Assembly (NCBI GenBank): GCA_041905525.1
Contig: JAYRKY010000001.1
Location: 62,001-126,000, forward strand
Reading direction: 5' to 3'
From: SHVO01 sp041905525
GTDB lineage: Bacteria; Pseudomonadota; Alphaproteobacteria; Rhodospirillales; Rhodospirillaceae
Length of the DNA stretch: 64,000 bases
Below are positions 18,601-26,610 of this stretch, in pieces; positions within the stretch are counted from its first letter, which is position 1, and each line of letters opens with the position of its first letter. The notes under the pieces are model-generated. The model did not search any database. It had not been told where the DNA came from and was given only the letters and a program-made list of their open reading frames with translations. A program made the translations under genes and the position numbers.

Positions 18601-19596
18601 ATGAAGGCGCAGGATATGAACGACGGCACCGTGTCGCTGTCGGGCCGCGTCGCGAACGATCGCAACCTCACCGCGGACGTGACGGCGGAGATGGCGCGTC
18701 TGGATGTGGTTCACCGCGACGACGTCATCGCCGCGGCGACCGGAAAGCTCACCTACACGGGGCCCTTGGGCGCCGGCGTCATCAAGGGCGATGTGGAAAT
18801 CGTGAACTCCCTTGTCCGTCTCGGCGGAAGCTACATGCCGCAGATCCCTCTTTTGCGCGCGCTTCCAGGGTTCGAGCCGGTCCGCAACGACGGCATGGTG
18901 TCGGGAATTGCACTGGAGATCGCGGTCAACACGTCAAATCCCATGCGCATCGAAGGGCAGGGGTTGGACTCGCAGTGGCGCGGCCAGATGAACGTGGCCG
19001 GTTCCCTGGCCGTGCCCGACGTGCGCGGGACGCTCACGCTGGATCGCGGCTCGTTCTCTTTCCTCGGGCAGACATTTACCCTCGATAGCGGCACCGTCAC
19101 GTTCACCGGAGGCGGCACAATTGATCCGCAACTCAATATCGTGGCGGTACGCGAGGCGTCCGACATCACCGCGACCGTCAATATCACCGGCCGCGCCCGC
19201 GCGCCGGATGTCGAACTCACGTCCCGCCCGGCGCTGCCGCGGGATGAAATCCTGGCGCGCCTCCTGTTCCGCAAAGGCACCGGTGAACTTGGTCCTATCG
19301 AATCCATCCAGCTCGCCAGCGCGGCGTCGGACCTCGCCGGAATCTCGGACGGAGGAATCAACGGGGTTCTACGCCGCACACTCGGGATCGACGTGAGTTC
19401 GGGCGCGGAGGGAAATTCCGTGATGGTCGGCCGCCAGATCGGGCGCAATCTCTACGTCAGCGTGGGGCAGAGCCTTACCGAGCAGGAGCGGGAGATCGTC
19501 GTCGAATGGCGCATCTCGCGCTCATTCTCCCTCAAATCGACCACGAGTGACGTCACCGGCGCCGATATCGGCGTGTTCTGGCGCAAAGACTACTAA
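15673..19596 (+). CDS. tamB: TamB, translocation and assembly module inner-membrane-anchored protein (DUF490)
   Basis: Very long periplasm-spanning protein, 1307 aa, with one N-terminal membrane anchor (about 5-25). Its remaining length is repetitive beta-rich sequence typical of AsmA/TamB lipid-conduit proteins. The C-terminal DUF490 region is recognisable from RGTLTLDRGSFSFLG, DPQLNIVA and SRPALPRDEILARLLF, ending with a TamA-docking tail of alternating aromatic residues. It starts on the last base of the tamA stop. Known TamA/TamB function is outer membrane protein insertion and, in recent models, phospholipid transport between membranes. The gene is convergent with the MFS gene, 4 bases apart. 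Confidence 0.93.
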   Translation: MARKIVIAILIVVALVGAGLVLFISAPQNQRVVTDRVIGAIAGPGQEIAVREVGGKWPSHIIWSGITVSDREGVWLTLDRLELRLNLAALLTARLDIESARVTAAHVTRQPVGDPNRPPSPPPTIDGMTRALGRVTVRDMRIDALRLEPPVIGREIDAVLVGSLMMDPASKLHTLSLDGRQRDGSGSVAVKVAAGRNAAVVQVNAAAQTITATGAITINNRSNALSGALKLNCRGENACFAWPSGRVGVVTADLALAGTLLAPEGQVDFQAQDLALGVRKVNTFTGRISARRKADAPAGVIAITGAGGASGLSAGLPEARPLIGDTGKWSFTLTRSPDGVLVLDAGAVEAGDLSASVAGLGLMPALTPADVRLTLTGGGRLLGLADSASRTDANLRIDRLEEGGRGSGHLSLVLKGLPPSANIRPLLQTDLSLEADIAAAADRVSFTNIAARSGETTVRGASAWVRAPRFDHASSTLTLTLPRAAAVLPELTQADVTLKGPLARLHANISATAPIVLLSRAPVRDAVVSAAVDRTADSLTVKMDGTGQWVDGPLTFAATLSQVQKGLIQIGAIRWKTPSTDFTGDLQLSTASGLLTGELRGPITDLVPLTTAFGAASAGRADVTASLSGVKTQRLDLRLSARDVQNAALAAETLTFTGRLEDLFGDMRISTRAEGAGARLFDRPLASFVTRAEGDLKSLKIAMDAKGAGDTPFSLSSATEVAFGASTVITFQKLAGRDGDLDVTLLAPSQLTLSETAMTLASTRVSVKGGELEAGFTWNKTNDTFDGALHARKVALPAFTAIPGQTTSVVVSGDLALSGPMTSVGGAGRLTGTLPGAKGQPPIDLTASVNLSNGRARIEATAGGLSREPAVLTADLPARLNLAAARFALSTAEPASGTLKWTGSLTPLWRLIPADVNVLAGDVVIDAALSGTLAAPVIAGSFKLINGTYENLVGGTALRNIEASIGGDGGGGFTLAMKAQDMNDGTVSLSGRVANDRNLTADVTAEMARLDVVHRDDVIAAATGKLTYTGPLGAGVIKGDVEIVNSLVRLGGSYMPQIPLLRALPGFEPVRNDGMVSGIALEIAVNTSNPMRIEGQGLDSQWRGQMNVAGSLAVPDVRGTLTLDRGSFSFLGQTFTLDSGTVTFTGGGTIDPQLNIVAVREASDITATVNITGRARAPDVELTSRPALPRDEILARLLFRKGTGELGPIESIQLASAASDLAGISDGGINGVLRRTLGIDVSSGAEGNSVMVGRQIGRNLYVSVGQSLTEQEREIVVEWRISRSFSLKSTTSDVTGADIGVFWRKDY

Positions 19597-19600
19597 GCAA

Positions 19601-20833
19601 TCAGTGCGAAGGCCGCAGGATGCGGCCGCGTTCAGTGATGAGCACGATCGTCAGGACCGCGATCCCGCTGGCGAAATAACCGAGCGTGAGGGGCACCGTT
19701 GTTCCGTCGAACTGCTGGCCGATGAAGAACCCCACCAGCGCGGCGCCGGTTGTCGAGCAGAATCCCTGCACGGAGGATGCGGTGCCGGCGATGTGCCCCA
19801 TCGGTTCCATCGCCAGCGCCCCGAAGTTCGACCCCATCAGGCCAAAACAGAACATCATGCCGCCTTGCAAAATCGCGAAGGTCCACAGGGTCTCATAGCC
19901 CAGCCACGATACGGCCGCGTGAGCGCCGGTGAAAAAGACGTAGCCCAGGATCGCCGAGTGCGACACCACGCGCATGCCGAGCCGCTCAACGATACGCGAA
20001 TTGAGCAGGGAGGCGATGCCGAGGGAGATCGCGGTGCCGGCGAAGATCACCGGAAATAGTTTCGCGGCGTTGAGCGGTCCGGCGAACACCTGCTGGGCCG
20101 AATTGATGAAGCCGAGCAACCCGCCGAAGGCGAAACTCATGGCGGTCATGTATCCGACCGATTGCCGCGTGGTGAGCGTCAGCATGAACGCGGAACCAAT
20201 CGCCTTAATCGAGAAGGGGCGTTTGTCCTCCGGATGCAGCGTCTCCGGCAGCCGCAAGACAGACCACACCAGCAGCACGCCGCCGAACACCGCCAGCAGC
20301 CCGAAGATCCAGCGCCAAGGCGCGAGGAAGAGAATGGCGGTGCCCACCGAAGGAGCGATGACGGGAATGGCAAGGAACACGATGAACACTAGCGACATCA
20401 CCCGCGCCATTTGCCGGCCGGCAAACCGGTCTCGCACGATGGAGACCGCGAGGACGCGTGTCGCGCCCGCGCCCAAACCCTGACCGATCCGCGCGATGAT
20501 CAGGGTTTCGAAGGAAAAGGCGAATGTCGCGAGGGCGCCGAAGACCGTGTAGATCACGAGGCCGATCAACAGGATCGGTTTGCGCCCAAAGCGATCCGAC
20601 AGCGGGCCGTACAAGATTTGGCCCAGGCCGAAACTGAGCATGAACGCGGTGATCACCCACTGGCGATCGTTCTCGGTTGGAATTCCCACGGCGTCGCCGA
20701 TGGCGGGCAGGGCCGGGAGCATGATGTCGATGGCCAGCGCATTCGCGCCCATCAGGGCGGCGATGAGGGCGACGAACTCTCTGAAGCCGAGGTCCGGGCC
20801 AACAAGCGGGCGGGCGGGGGGTGGGGACGTCAT
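19601..20833 (-). CDS. Bcr/CflA-type MFS drug exporter
   Basis: Proton-coupled exporter of 410 aa with twelve hydrophobic segments. Family marks include GANALAIDIMLPALPAIG in helix 1, GQILYGPLSDRFGRKPILL (the MFS motif between helices 2 and 3) and RIGQGLGAGATRV in helix 4, all as in Bcr/CflA proteins for bicyclomycin, chloramphenicol or sulfonamides. The ATG at 20833 is preferred to a TTG at 20872. There is no neighbouring regulator gene. It stands alone between tamB (convergent) and the amidase gene (same strand, 129 bases away). Confidence 0.87.
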   Translation of the reverse strand: MTSPPPARPLVGPDLGFREFVALIAALMGANALAIDIMLPALPAIGDAVGIPTENDRQWVITAFMLSFGLGQILYGPLSDRFGRKPILLIGLVIYTVFGALATFAFSFETLIIARIGQGLGAGATRVLAVSIVRDRFAGRQMARVMSLVFIVFLAIPVIAPSVGTAILFLAPWRWIFGLLAVFGGVLLVWSVLRLPETLHPEDKRPFSIKAIGSAFMLTLTTRQSVGYMTAMSFAFGGLLGFINSAQQVFAGPLNAAKLFPVIFAGTAISLGIASLLNSRIVERLGMRVVSHSAILGYVFFTGAHAAVSWLGYETLWTFAILQGGMMFCFGLMGSNFGALAMEPMGHIAGTASSVQGFCSTTGAALVGFFIGQQFDGTTVPLTLGYFASGIAVLTIVLITERGRILRPSH

Positions 20834-20962
20834 GAGGCCATCAAGCGCTAAGGGGCGAGGGTGATACAGCAACTCGCCCGCGGCTCAAAGCCGGAGAAAT
20901 GAATAAGGTTATGCGTCCGGTGCGCGCGCCGGTAGTCCTCGCCCCGCCGGCAATCGCGTCTT

Positions 20963-23227
20963 TTAGCGTTTGAGCGGTCCGAAGCCGGGTGGCGGCGTGC
21001 GATGTTTGGTCGCAGCTTCGTAGGCGCCGGCGGCTTTCAGGACCGCGGGTTCTTCTCCGGGTCCCGCCCAAAACATCAAGCTGACGGGCATCGGATGGTT
21101 CAGCAGGCCCTTCTCCGTGCCTGTCGCCAGCCGATAGCTCTTCTTGTCCGCACTGAGGTAATAATAAGCATCGTAAACCACTTGATTGTAACCGGCGGGT
21201 ACGGCCACCTCCGGGCCGCCGATCAGATCCATGATCGCGGGTCCCGCCGCCGTGCGCCCGTCGATCACCGGCTCCCGGTCGATGCCGATCTTCCATTGCG
21301 GCACGCCCATGTTGGGGTGCACCAGAACGTCGAGTTTGTTCTCCCGCATGACCTTGGTCACGGCCATCCGGAGCACCGCTTGCATCTTGAAGCGGTCGAT
21401 CCCCTGCGTCGCGCGGATATCCTGGAGGTTACGCGTGGCCGCGTTGCGCGCGCTTGCGGCGATGGCTTCCGAACGCCACTTCGCGTTGGCGGCATAGTCC
21501 GCCCAGGTTTTGATTTTGGAATCCCCGCGCTCGGCCAAATAGCGCGCCATCATGAAGACATCGCGCTCGGTATTGTCTAATCCGGAGGTGATGCGGCGCA
21601 GGTTCAGCTTCGGCGAGAGCGGCGCGCGCCGCAACGACAGCTCGACCAGATAATCGCGGGTCCGGACATCATGCCCGGGCACGGCGAACTCCGGCGCGCT
21701 GCCTTCCATCACGTGGAAATATTCCGGCGCGTTGATCGGCAGCGTTTCCGCCAAAGCGTCCTGGAACGTATAGGCCATGTTCGGCACGCCCATGTCGTCC
21801 GGCCACTTCGGATCGACCGATTCGACAATCTCCGCGCCGAGCCGGTCGCGCAGCACCGACTTTATCTCGGCATCCACAAGATCGGTAATTGCACCATCAT
21901 TGGGCGCGTGTTTCACCATAAATTCGCGCACGATCCCGATCCGCAGGCCGGCGAGCGGTTTTTCGCCTTTTGCCGTGGTGAACGCGCTATAGGGCGTGGC
22001 GGGGCGCAAAACGTTGGGCTGCGCCGTGAACATATCGCGTGAATCGTAGAAGCCGCCGTCCGCGTCTTTCATGGCGTCGACAACGCGGGCGGCGTCCCCA
22101 AGCGTGCGGCAGATTGCGCCCGAGCGGTGATTGATGTGCTGCGCCGTCGCGGTGCCGTCTTCCGAGGTCAGCCCCTTCGTCGTCACAAAGCTCGCCGCCG
22201 CATTCTGCCCCGCAGGCTCGCGGCAGGAGCCGCTGGTGGTTTCACAGATCGAGCAGGTCGCGAGGTTCGCGGCAACCGCGGCGCCCGCGCCCCCGCTTGA
22301 GGGGCCCGCCGACCGCTCCGTGTCGTAGGGATTGCACACATGTCCGGCCCACGAGCTGCGGATGCTCCCGCTGCCGCCGATGTAATTCCGCCGCGGCGCC
22401 TCGGGGCCGTTATCGCCGTGCGTGACTTCCGCCGCGATCGTCACGGCGAAGATGATCGCACCTTTCTCGCGGACTTGTCGGACCGCGGTCGCATCGCGCG
22501 GCGCGGCGTCCATCGCATAGGCGACATCGTTGCCGCCGGTCGAGCGCATGTCCTTGACGTCGTACCAGTCCTTCACCGTCATCACGGTGCAATAGAGCGG
22601 CAGCTTGGCCAGATCCGGTTTGCGTCCGTACTGCGCGTCGAGTTCGGCGGCGCGTTCGAGCGCGTCCGGATGTTTACGGAAAGCGTCGCACTGGGCGGGG
22701 CAGTGCGCGGGATTTGCGCCTTTGCCGGGGTGCGTGTCGCACGCGGCTTTGCACGTGACCGAGCGCTCGCCGCGGATGTTCAGTGTCTCCAGGGCGTTGA
22801 TCTGGCCGGCGTCTTTCCGACCCGCGACCATTCCATATTGTTGTTGGACGGACGGATCGGAGGCGGTCGCTTCCATCCGCCCATAATCGAGCGGCGGTCC
22901 TGCGTATTGATCGAGGTTGGGCAGGAATGAGGACGCCGCTTTGGTTTGAGCGGGAAACTTGAGGGCACTCCCGGCGCGGACCGCGCCTGGGCCGGGGCGT
23001 ACCGGCTTGCCATCCGGCGTGATCAGATTGGTGCAGATGCCATTATAGGCGCGCGCCCGGGCGATATAGGCTTTCACCACGTCCTGGCAAGTTATCGCTC
23101 CGGCTTGGATCGCCCCTTGGATTCCCTCGATCGTCGCTTCTTCGATGGGAAAGGAGTCCGCCGCTTTGAGCGGAGCGCTTAACACTCCCGCCAACATGAT
23201 GATGCCGAGAGTTCCGCGCAGCCCCAC
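20963..23227 (-). CDS. Secreted amidase-signature-family hydrolase with a twin CX3C insertion
   Basis: Exported amidase of 754 aa, much longer than the usual 450-500. A GTG start with AGGGGGA 6 bases upstream precedes a Sec signal peptide (cleavage near KAADS, residue 22). The Ser-cisSer-Lys triad is visible: K219 in TVKD, S310/S311 in GPSSGG and S334 in TSGSCREPA. An insertion around 90-205 contains C159-x3-C163-x12-C176-x3-C180, a twin CX3C pattern that could form disulfides in the periplasm. Other cysteines (C213, C298, C325, C328, C335) sit near the active site. The gene lies 16 bases after the cyclase-family gene, so the two form a secreted-hydrolase operon. The substrate is unknown. Confidence 0.85.
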   Translation of the reverse strand: MGLRGTLGIIMLAGVLSAPLKAADSFPIEEATIEGIQGAIQAGAITCQDVVKAYIARARAYNGICTNLITPDGKPVRPGPGAVRAGSALKFPAQTKAASSFLPNLDQYAGPPLDYGRMEATASDPSVQQQYGMVAGRKDAGQINALETLNIRGERSVTCKAACDTHPGKGANPAHCPAQCDAFRKHPDALERAAELDAQYGRKPDLAKLPLYCTVMTVKDWYDVKDMRSTGGNDVAYAMDAAPRDATAVRQVREKGAIIFAVTIAAEVTHGDNGPEAPRRNYIGGSGSIRSSWAGHVCNPYDTERSAGPSSGGAGAAVAANLATCSICETTSGSCREPAGQNAAASFVTTKGLTSEDGTATAQHINHRSGAICRTLGDAARVVDAMKDADGGFYDSRDMFTAQPNVLRPATPYSAFTTAKGEKPLAGLRIGIVREFMVKHAPNDGAITDLVDAEIKSVLRDRLGAEIVESVDPKWPDDMGVPNMAYTFQDALAETLPINAPEYFHVMEGSAPEFAVPGHDVRTRDYLVELSLRRAPLSPKLNLRRITSGLDNTERDVFMMARYLAERGDSKIKTWADYAANAKWRSEAIAASARNAATRNLQDIRATQGIDRFKMQAVLRMAVTKVMRENKLDVLVHPNMGVPQWKIGIDREPVIDGRTAAGPAIMDLIGGPEVAVPAGYNQVVYDAYYYLSADKKSYRLATGTEKGLLNHPMPVSLMFWAGPGEEPAVLKAAGAYEAATKHRTPPPGFGPLKR

Positions 23228-23243
23228 GAGAAGTCCCCCTGGT

Positions 23244-24236
23244 CTAGAAAGTTGCGATCGGATTGACGGGCGAGCCCGTTCCGAATTCGATCCGCAGCGG
23301 CGCCACCGTCACCATGAACTCCCACCGCTTCCTCTGCGCCGCCGCCGCGGCGAGCGCGTCCAAGTTGGTGTTGTCGATCAGGGGCATGCCCAGGATCACG
23401 AGCACGAAATTGTGGACCGGCAGATAGTCGTCGGGATTGGTGATGGTCTTTGGAATCGGCGTCGCATCGACCGCGTATTCCGTGCCCATCAACGCAATGT
23501 CGCGCGCGCGCAGCCAGGGCAGCACTTCGGGGGCGAGCCCCGGCATCTGCTCATTCACATTCCACGGCCCGACCTTGGCCCGCCGCATCCACCGGCCGGT
23601 CCGCACGAAGATGGCGTCGCCGGCGCCGATCTTTACCCCGGCCATTTTCTCCCACGCTTCCAGGTCGGCGACGGTGATGCGGACTCCGGGCTCCAGATAG
23701 TCCACGCCTTTTAGCCGCGGGATATCCACGAGAATGCCGCGTGTCACGACGCCGTCCTGCGCGGTGGTGATCGCGCCGCGCTCGGCGCCCTTCGCCTCGG
23801 TCACGAACTGGTCGCGGTCGAAGCCGTTGTACATTTTGCCGCCGATGAAATGGTGGCCGAGGGCATCCATGTGCGTGTGCGCGCTGCCATGGAAATTGAT
23901 CGTGAACCGGTCGCTGGAGGCGGCGGGCCGGATCGGATTCATGGCGCGCTCGAAGGGCGAACTGTTGTCGACCGACTTCTCGGTGTCGAGGTTCCGCGCC
24001 AGCGAAACGGTGACGCCGTCCTTGACGAGGGCGGCGGCCTGCTTGCGCTTGTCTGGTGTGATCAGGTTGAGTGTGCCTTTCTGATCGTCCTTGCCCCAGC
24101 GCCCCCAGTTGGAGAGTTCCGTCTTCCACTTATCGAATTGTGCCTGGGTGATGTCCGCGCTGTCCGCCGCGCGCGCCGGGAAGGTCGCCGTCAATACGCC
24201 CGCGATTACCGCCGCGAGTCCGAATACCTTGTGCAT
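23244..24236 (-). CDS. Secreted cyclase-family metal hydrolase (kynurenine-formamidase-like)
   Basis: A 330-residue protein with a Sec signal peptide (cleavage about ARA-AD, residue 23). The metal-binding signature of the cyclase family, H-x-G-x-x-H-x-D-x3-H, appears as HGSAHTHMDALGH (about 115-127). Known members hydrolyse formylkynurenine, isatin or cyclic amides, and some act in polyketide cyclisation. It is preceded by an unusually perfect Shine-Dalgarno sequence, so strong translation is expected. It is the first gene of an operon with the secreted amidase, which suggests joint extracytoplasmic breakdown of an amide- or lactam-containing compound. The substrate is not predictable. Confidence 0.85.
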   Translation of the reverse strand: MHKVFGLAAVIAGVLTATFPARAADSADITQAQFDKWKTELSNWGRWGKDDQKGTLNLITPDKRKQAAALVKDGVTVSLARNLDTEKSVDNSSPFERAMNPIRPAASSDRFTINFHGSAHTHMDALGHHFIGGKMYNGFDRDQFVTEAKGAERGAITTAQDGVVTRGILVDIPRLKGVDYLEPGVRITVADLEAWEKMAGVKIGAGDAIFVRTGRWMRRAKVGPWNVNEQMPGLAPEVLPWLRARDIALMGTEYAVDATPIPKTITNPDDYLPVHNFVLVILGMPLIDNTNLDALAAAAAQRKRWEFMVTVAPLRIEFGTGSPVNPIATF

Positions 24237-24247
24237 TGATCACCTCC
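24237..24247 (-). promoter_or_regulatory. Extended Shine-Dalgarno site of the cyclase-family gene
   Basis: The minus strand reads GGAGGTGATCA directly before the ATG at 24236. Ten bases match the usual 16S rRNA 3' end without a mismatch, and the GGAGG core is 6 bases from the start. It fixes the start and predicts high translation. Confidence 0.7.
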
Positions 24248-24319
24248 ACCATTGGCCGTTGAGAAGTCGTAGCATAGGATGGCGCTCCTCTCGGAATGAA
24301 CCAAAAAGTCGGGTGATCC

Positions 24320-25003
24320 ATGCGCATTCTGCTTTTTATCGCGGCGCTTTCCGGCATTTCGCCGGCCATCGCGGCTGAGCCCCAAAGCGTCCGCCCTGGA
24401 ATTAATGAAGCTTATCTAAACCCAAACATAGATCCCGAGGCGCAGAACAAGGGCTTTACCTCGGAGAACCGCGAGACCTTCGCCAATCGCATGGAGGTGG
24501 CGGCCGCGGTGGGCCTGAAGCCGGGCATGGCGATCGCCGATGTCGGCGCGGGGACGGGGATCTACGAGCCGATCTTCGCTAAGTCCGTCGGCGCCGCCGG
24601 CAAGGTCTATGCGGTCGACATTTCAAAGCCGCTGCTCGCCTTCATCGACAAATCCATGAAAGAGGCGGGGATTACGAACGTCACGACGGTGCTGGGAACG
24701 GATAAGGCGATCAACCTTCCGCCCAATTCGGTCGATGTGGTGTTCACCTCGGATGTCTATCACCACTTCGAATATCCGGATGCAATCCTTGCTGATATCC
24801 GCCGTGCTCTGAAGGACGGCGGGCAATTCATCGTCGTCGACTACGATCACATTCCGGGCGTCACGGCGCCCTCGATGCTTCAACACGTCCGCACGGACAA
24901 GAAGACCGTCATTGCAGAGGTGACGAAAGCGGGCTTCCAGCCGCCCGAGGACGTGAAGATTTCCGGCTTCAAGAGCAGCTTTTTCCTGCGCTTCCGGAAG
25001 TAG
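24320..25003 (+). CDS. SAM-dependent methyltransferase with a Sec signal peptide
   Basis: A 227-residue class I methyltransferase fold: motif I ADVGAGTGIYEP (about 74-85), acidic ribose-binding VDIS, and a motif near SDVYHHFEYPDAIL (about 141-154) typical of UbiE/tocopherol-like proteins. The first 18 residues (MRILLFIAALSGISPAIA) are a clean Sec signal with an ALA-type cleavage site, so the enzyme should be exported. That is odd, because SAM is cytosolic. It is divergent from the cyclase-amidase operon and convergent with the ModA-like gene. Its job is unknown; a second signal-bearing methyltransferase lies at 46347-47165. The family call is secure; export is an inference from the N-terminus. 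Confidence 0.8.
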   Translation: MRILLFIAALSGISPAIAAEPQSVRPGINEAYLNPNIDPEAQNKGFTSENRETFANRMEVAAAVGLKPGMAIADVGAGTGIYEPIFAKSVGAAGKVYAVDISKPLLAFIDKSMKEAGITNVTTVLGTDKAINLPPNSVDVVFTSDVYHHFEYPDAILADIRRALKDGGQFIVVDYDHIPGVTAPSMLQHVRTDKKTVIAEVTKAGFQPPEDVKISGFKSSFFLRFRK

Positions 25004-25025
25004 TGTCCGGGCGGCGGCCGCGCGC

Positions 25026-25778
25026 CTATTTTGCGGAGAGCGGCTTCACCAGCGAACGCTCCCAGGCGGGGCCGGCCTCCGGCGACGACATGATCCGCAC
25101 CGCGGCTTCGGCGGCCTTGTTTTGAACCGTGCTGCGCATGATCGCGATGCTGAAGGTCGTGGGGACCTGCATCTCATCGGGAAAGCGCACGAAATTCTTC
25201 GCGCCCGACGCTTTCAGTTCCGAGAGCTGTTGGACCGCCATGGCCACTTCGCCTTTGAGCAAGCGTGTGCCCGTGAAGCCTTCGTCGACCAGGACGGTGC
25301 GTTTCTCGAGAACCTCATTCAGACCGAGATCGCGCATCATCTGTTGAAGACGCAAGCCGCTCACCCCGCGCGCCGTCACGGCAATCGAGGACGTGCTTGC
25401 AACCAGTTTCTTAAAATCCTCCAGGGACCGGATGACCGGCGTCGGCGCGGTATCGGCCACGGCGAGGCCTTCCTCGCTGACGAAGAGATCGACCGCTTTG
25501 ATCGCCTTCCCCTCTTTTACGAGACGGTCCACGCCGGCCTTGCCGATCAGGACCAGGTCGGCCGTTTCGCCCTTCTGGATGCGCTCGGAGATCGGAACCG
25601 TTGCGGAGAATTCGATATCCATTCCCACGCCGGCGCGGCGAATCATAGGCGCAATCTCCGCCATGGCGCCCTGCGCGGCCATGGACGAGAGGACCTTTAA
25701 CGGAGGCGCATCCGCGGCGAAGGACGGACGCGCGGCGAGAGCGGCCAGCCCGGAGATCAAGACAGTGCGGCGCTTCAT
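25026..25778 (-). CDS. ModA-like extracytoplasmic solute-binding protein
   Basis: Periplasmic binding protein of 250 aa related to molybdate-binding ModA and other type II anion binders. It has a signal with twin arginines (MKRRTVLISGL) and cleavage near SFAAD, suggesting possible Tat export. The body shows LKVLSSMAAQGAM, the GETADLVLIG segment and AMAVQQLSEL. The usual start at 25778 leaves 10 bases to the preceding SDR stop; a longer reading to 25802 would overlap the SDR. No ABC permease or ATPase is adjacent, so it is an orphan binding protein or has moved into a sensing or scavenging role. Its ligand is unknown. Confidence 0.78.
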   Translation of the reverse strand: MKRRTVLISGLAALAARPSFAADAPPLKVLSSMAAQGAMAEIAPMIRRAGVGMDIEFSATVPISERIQKGETADLVLIGKAGVDRLVKEGKAIKAVDLFVSEEGLAVADTAPTPVIRSLEDFKKLVASTSSIAVTARGVSGLRLQQMMRDLGLNEVLEKRTVLVDEGFTGTRLLKGEVAMAVQQLSELKASGAKNFVRFPDEMQVPTTFSIAIMRSTVQNKAAEAAVRIMSSPEAGPAWERSLVKPLSAK

Positions 25779-25788
25779 GGAAGCCTCC

Positions 25789-26535
25789 TTAGCCGCGTCC
25801 AACGAGCGGCATTTGGGTCGACATGATGGTCATGCGCAGAATATTGGCCTCAAGCGGCAGCTCGGCCATCATCAGGACCGCTTTACCCACATCGGCCACG
25901 TCCATCGTCGGCTCCACGGCAATCGTGCCGTTCGGCTGAGGCACGCCCTTGGCCATCCGCGCCGTCATTGGCGTCGCGGCATTGCCGATGTCGATTTGGC
26001 CGCAGGCGATGTTGAAGGGGCGCCCGTCAAGCGCAAGCTGTTTGGTCAATCCCGTTACCGCGTGTTTGGTCGCCGTATAGGGCGCCGCATGCGGGCGAGG
26101 CTTTTGAGACGAGACCGAGCCGTTATTGATGATGCGCCCGCCTTGCGGTGACTGGGCCTTCATCATTTTCCAGGCGGCCTGGGCGCAGAGAAAGACACCT
26201 GTGAAATTGATGTCCACCACCTGCTTCCAGGCCTCGAACGTAATTTCATCGAAGGGCACGCGCGGCGCGCCAATCCCCGCGTTGTTGAATAGGACATCGA
26301 GGCGGCCGAAATTGCTTTTGGTCTGGGCGAACAGATGGTCGACCGCGGCGGGCTGGCTCACGTCGGTCGAAACGATCAGGGCCTGCCCCTTGCCCTCGGC
26401 GAGCGCCACGGTTTCTTCCATCTCCGGAATCCGCCGGCCGGCCAAGGCGACCGCGTAGCCGTGCTTCAGGAAGGTCACCGCGACCTCGCGGCCGATCCCT
26501 GAACCTGCACCGGTGACAATCGCGACCTTGGCCAT
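25789..26535 (-). CDS. Short-chain dehydrogenase/reductase
   Basis: Classical NAD(P)-dependent SDR of 248 aa. Motifs: TGAGSGIG (residues 8-15), NNAG (about 88), the catalytic serine in GSVSS, and YTATK (Y and K about 152-156). GGGGAGGA about 9 bases upstream supports the ATG. It is divergent from the IlvD/Edd dehydratase and shares a 75-base promoter region with it, so both may serve one sugar-acid or polyol pathway. It is followed by the ModA-like gene after 10 bases. The substrate is not defined by sequence. Confidence 0.88.
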   Translation of the reverse strand: MAKVAIVTGAGSGIGREVAVTFLKHGYAVALAGRRIPEMEETVALAEGKGQALIVSTDVSQPAAVDHLFAQTKSNFGRLDVLFNNAGIGAPRVPFDEITFEAWKQVVDINFTGVFLCAQAAWKMMKAQSPQGGRIINNGSVSSQKPRPHAAPYTATKHAVTGLTKQLALDGRPFNIACGQIDIGNAATPMTARMAKGVPQPNGTIAVEPTMDVADVGKAVLMMAELPLEANILRMTIMSTQMPLVGRG

Positions 26536-26610
26536 CTAAATAGTCCTCCCCACTCGATCTACGCTTATAGTAAATGCACGACTCTGTCCGACAGCATATA
26601 GGATAACGCG

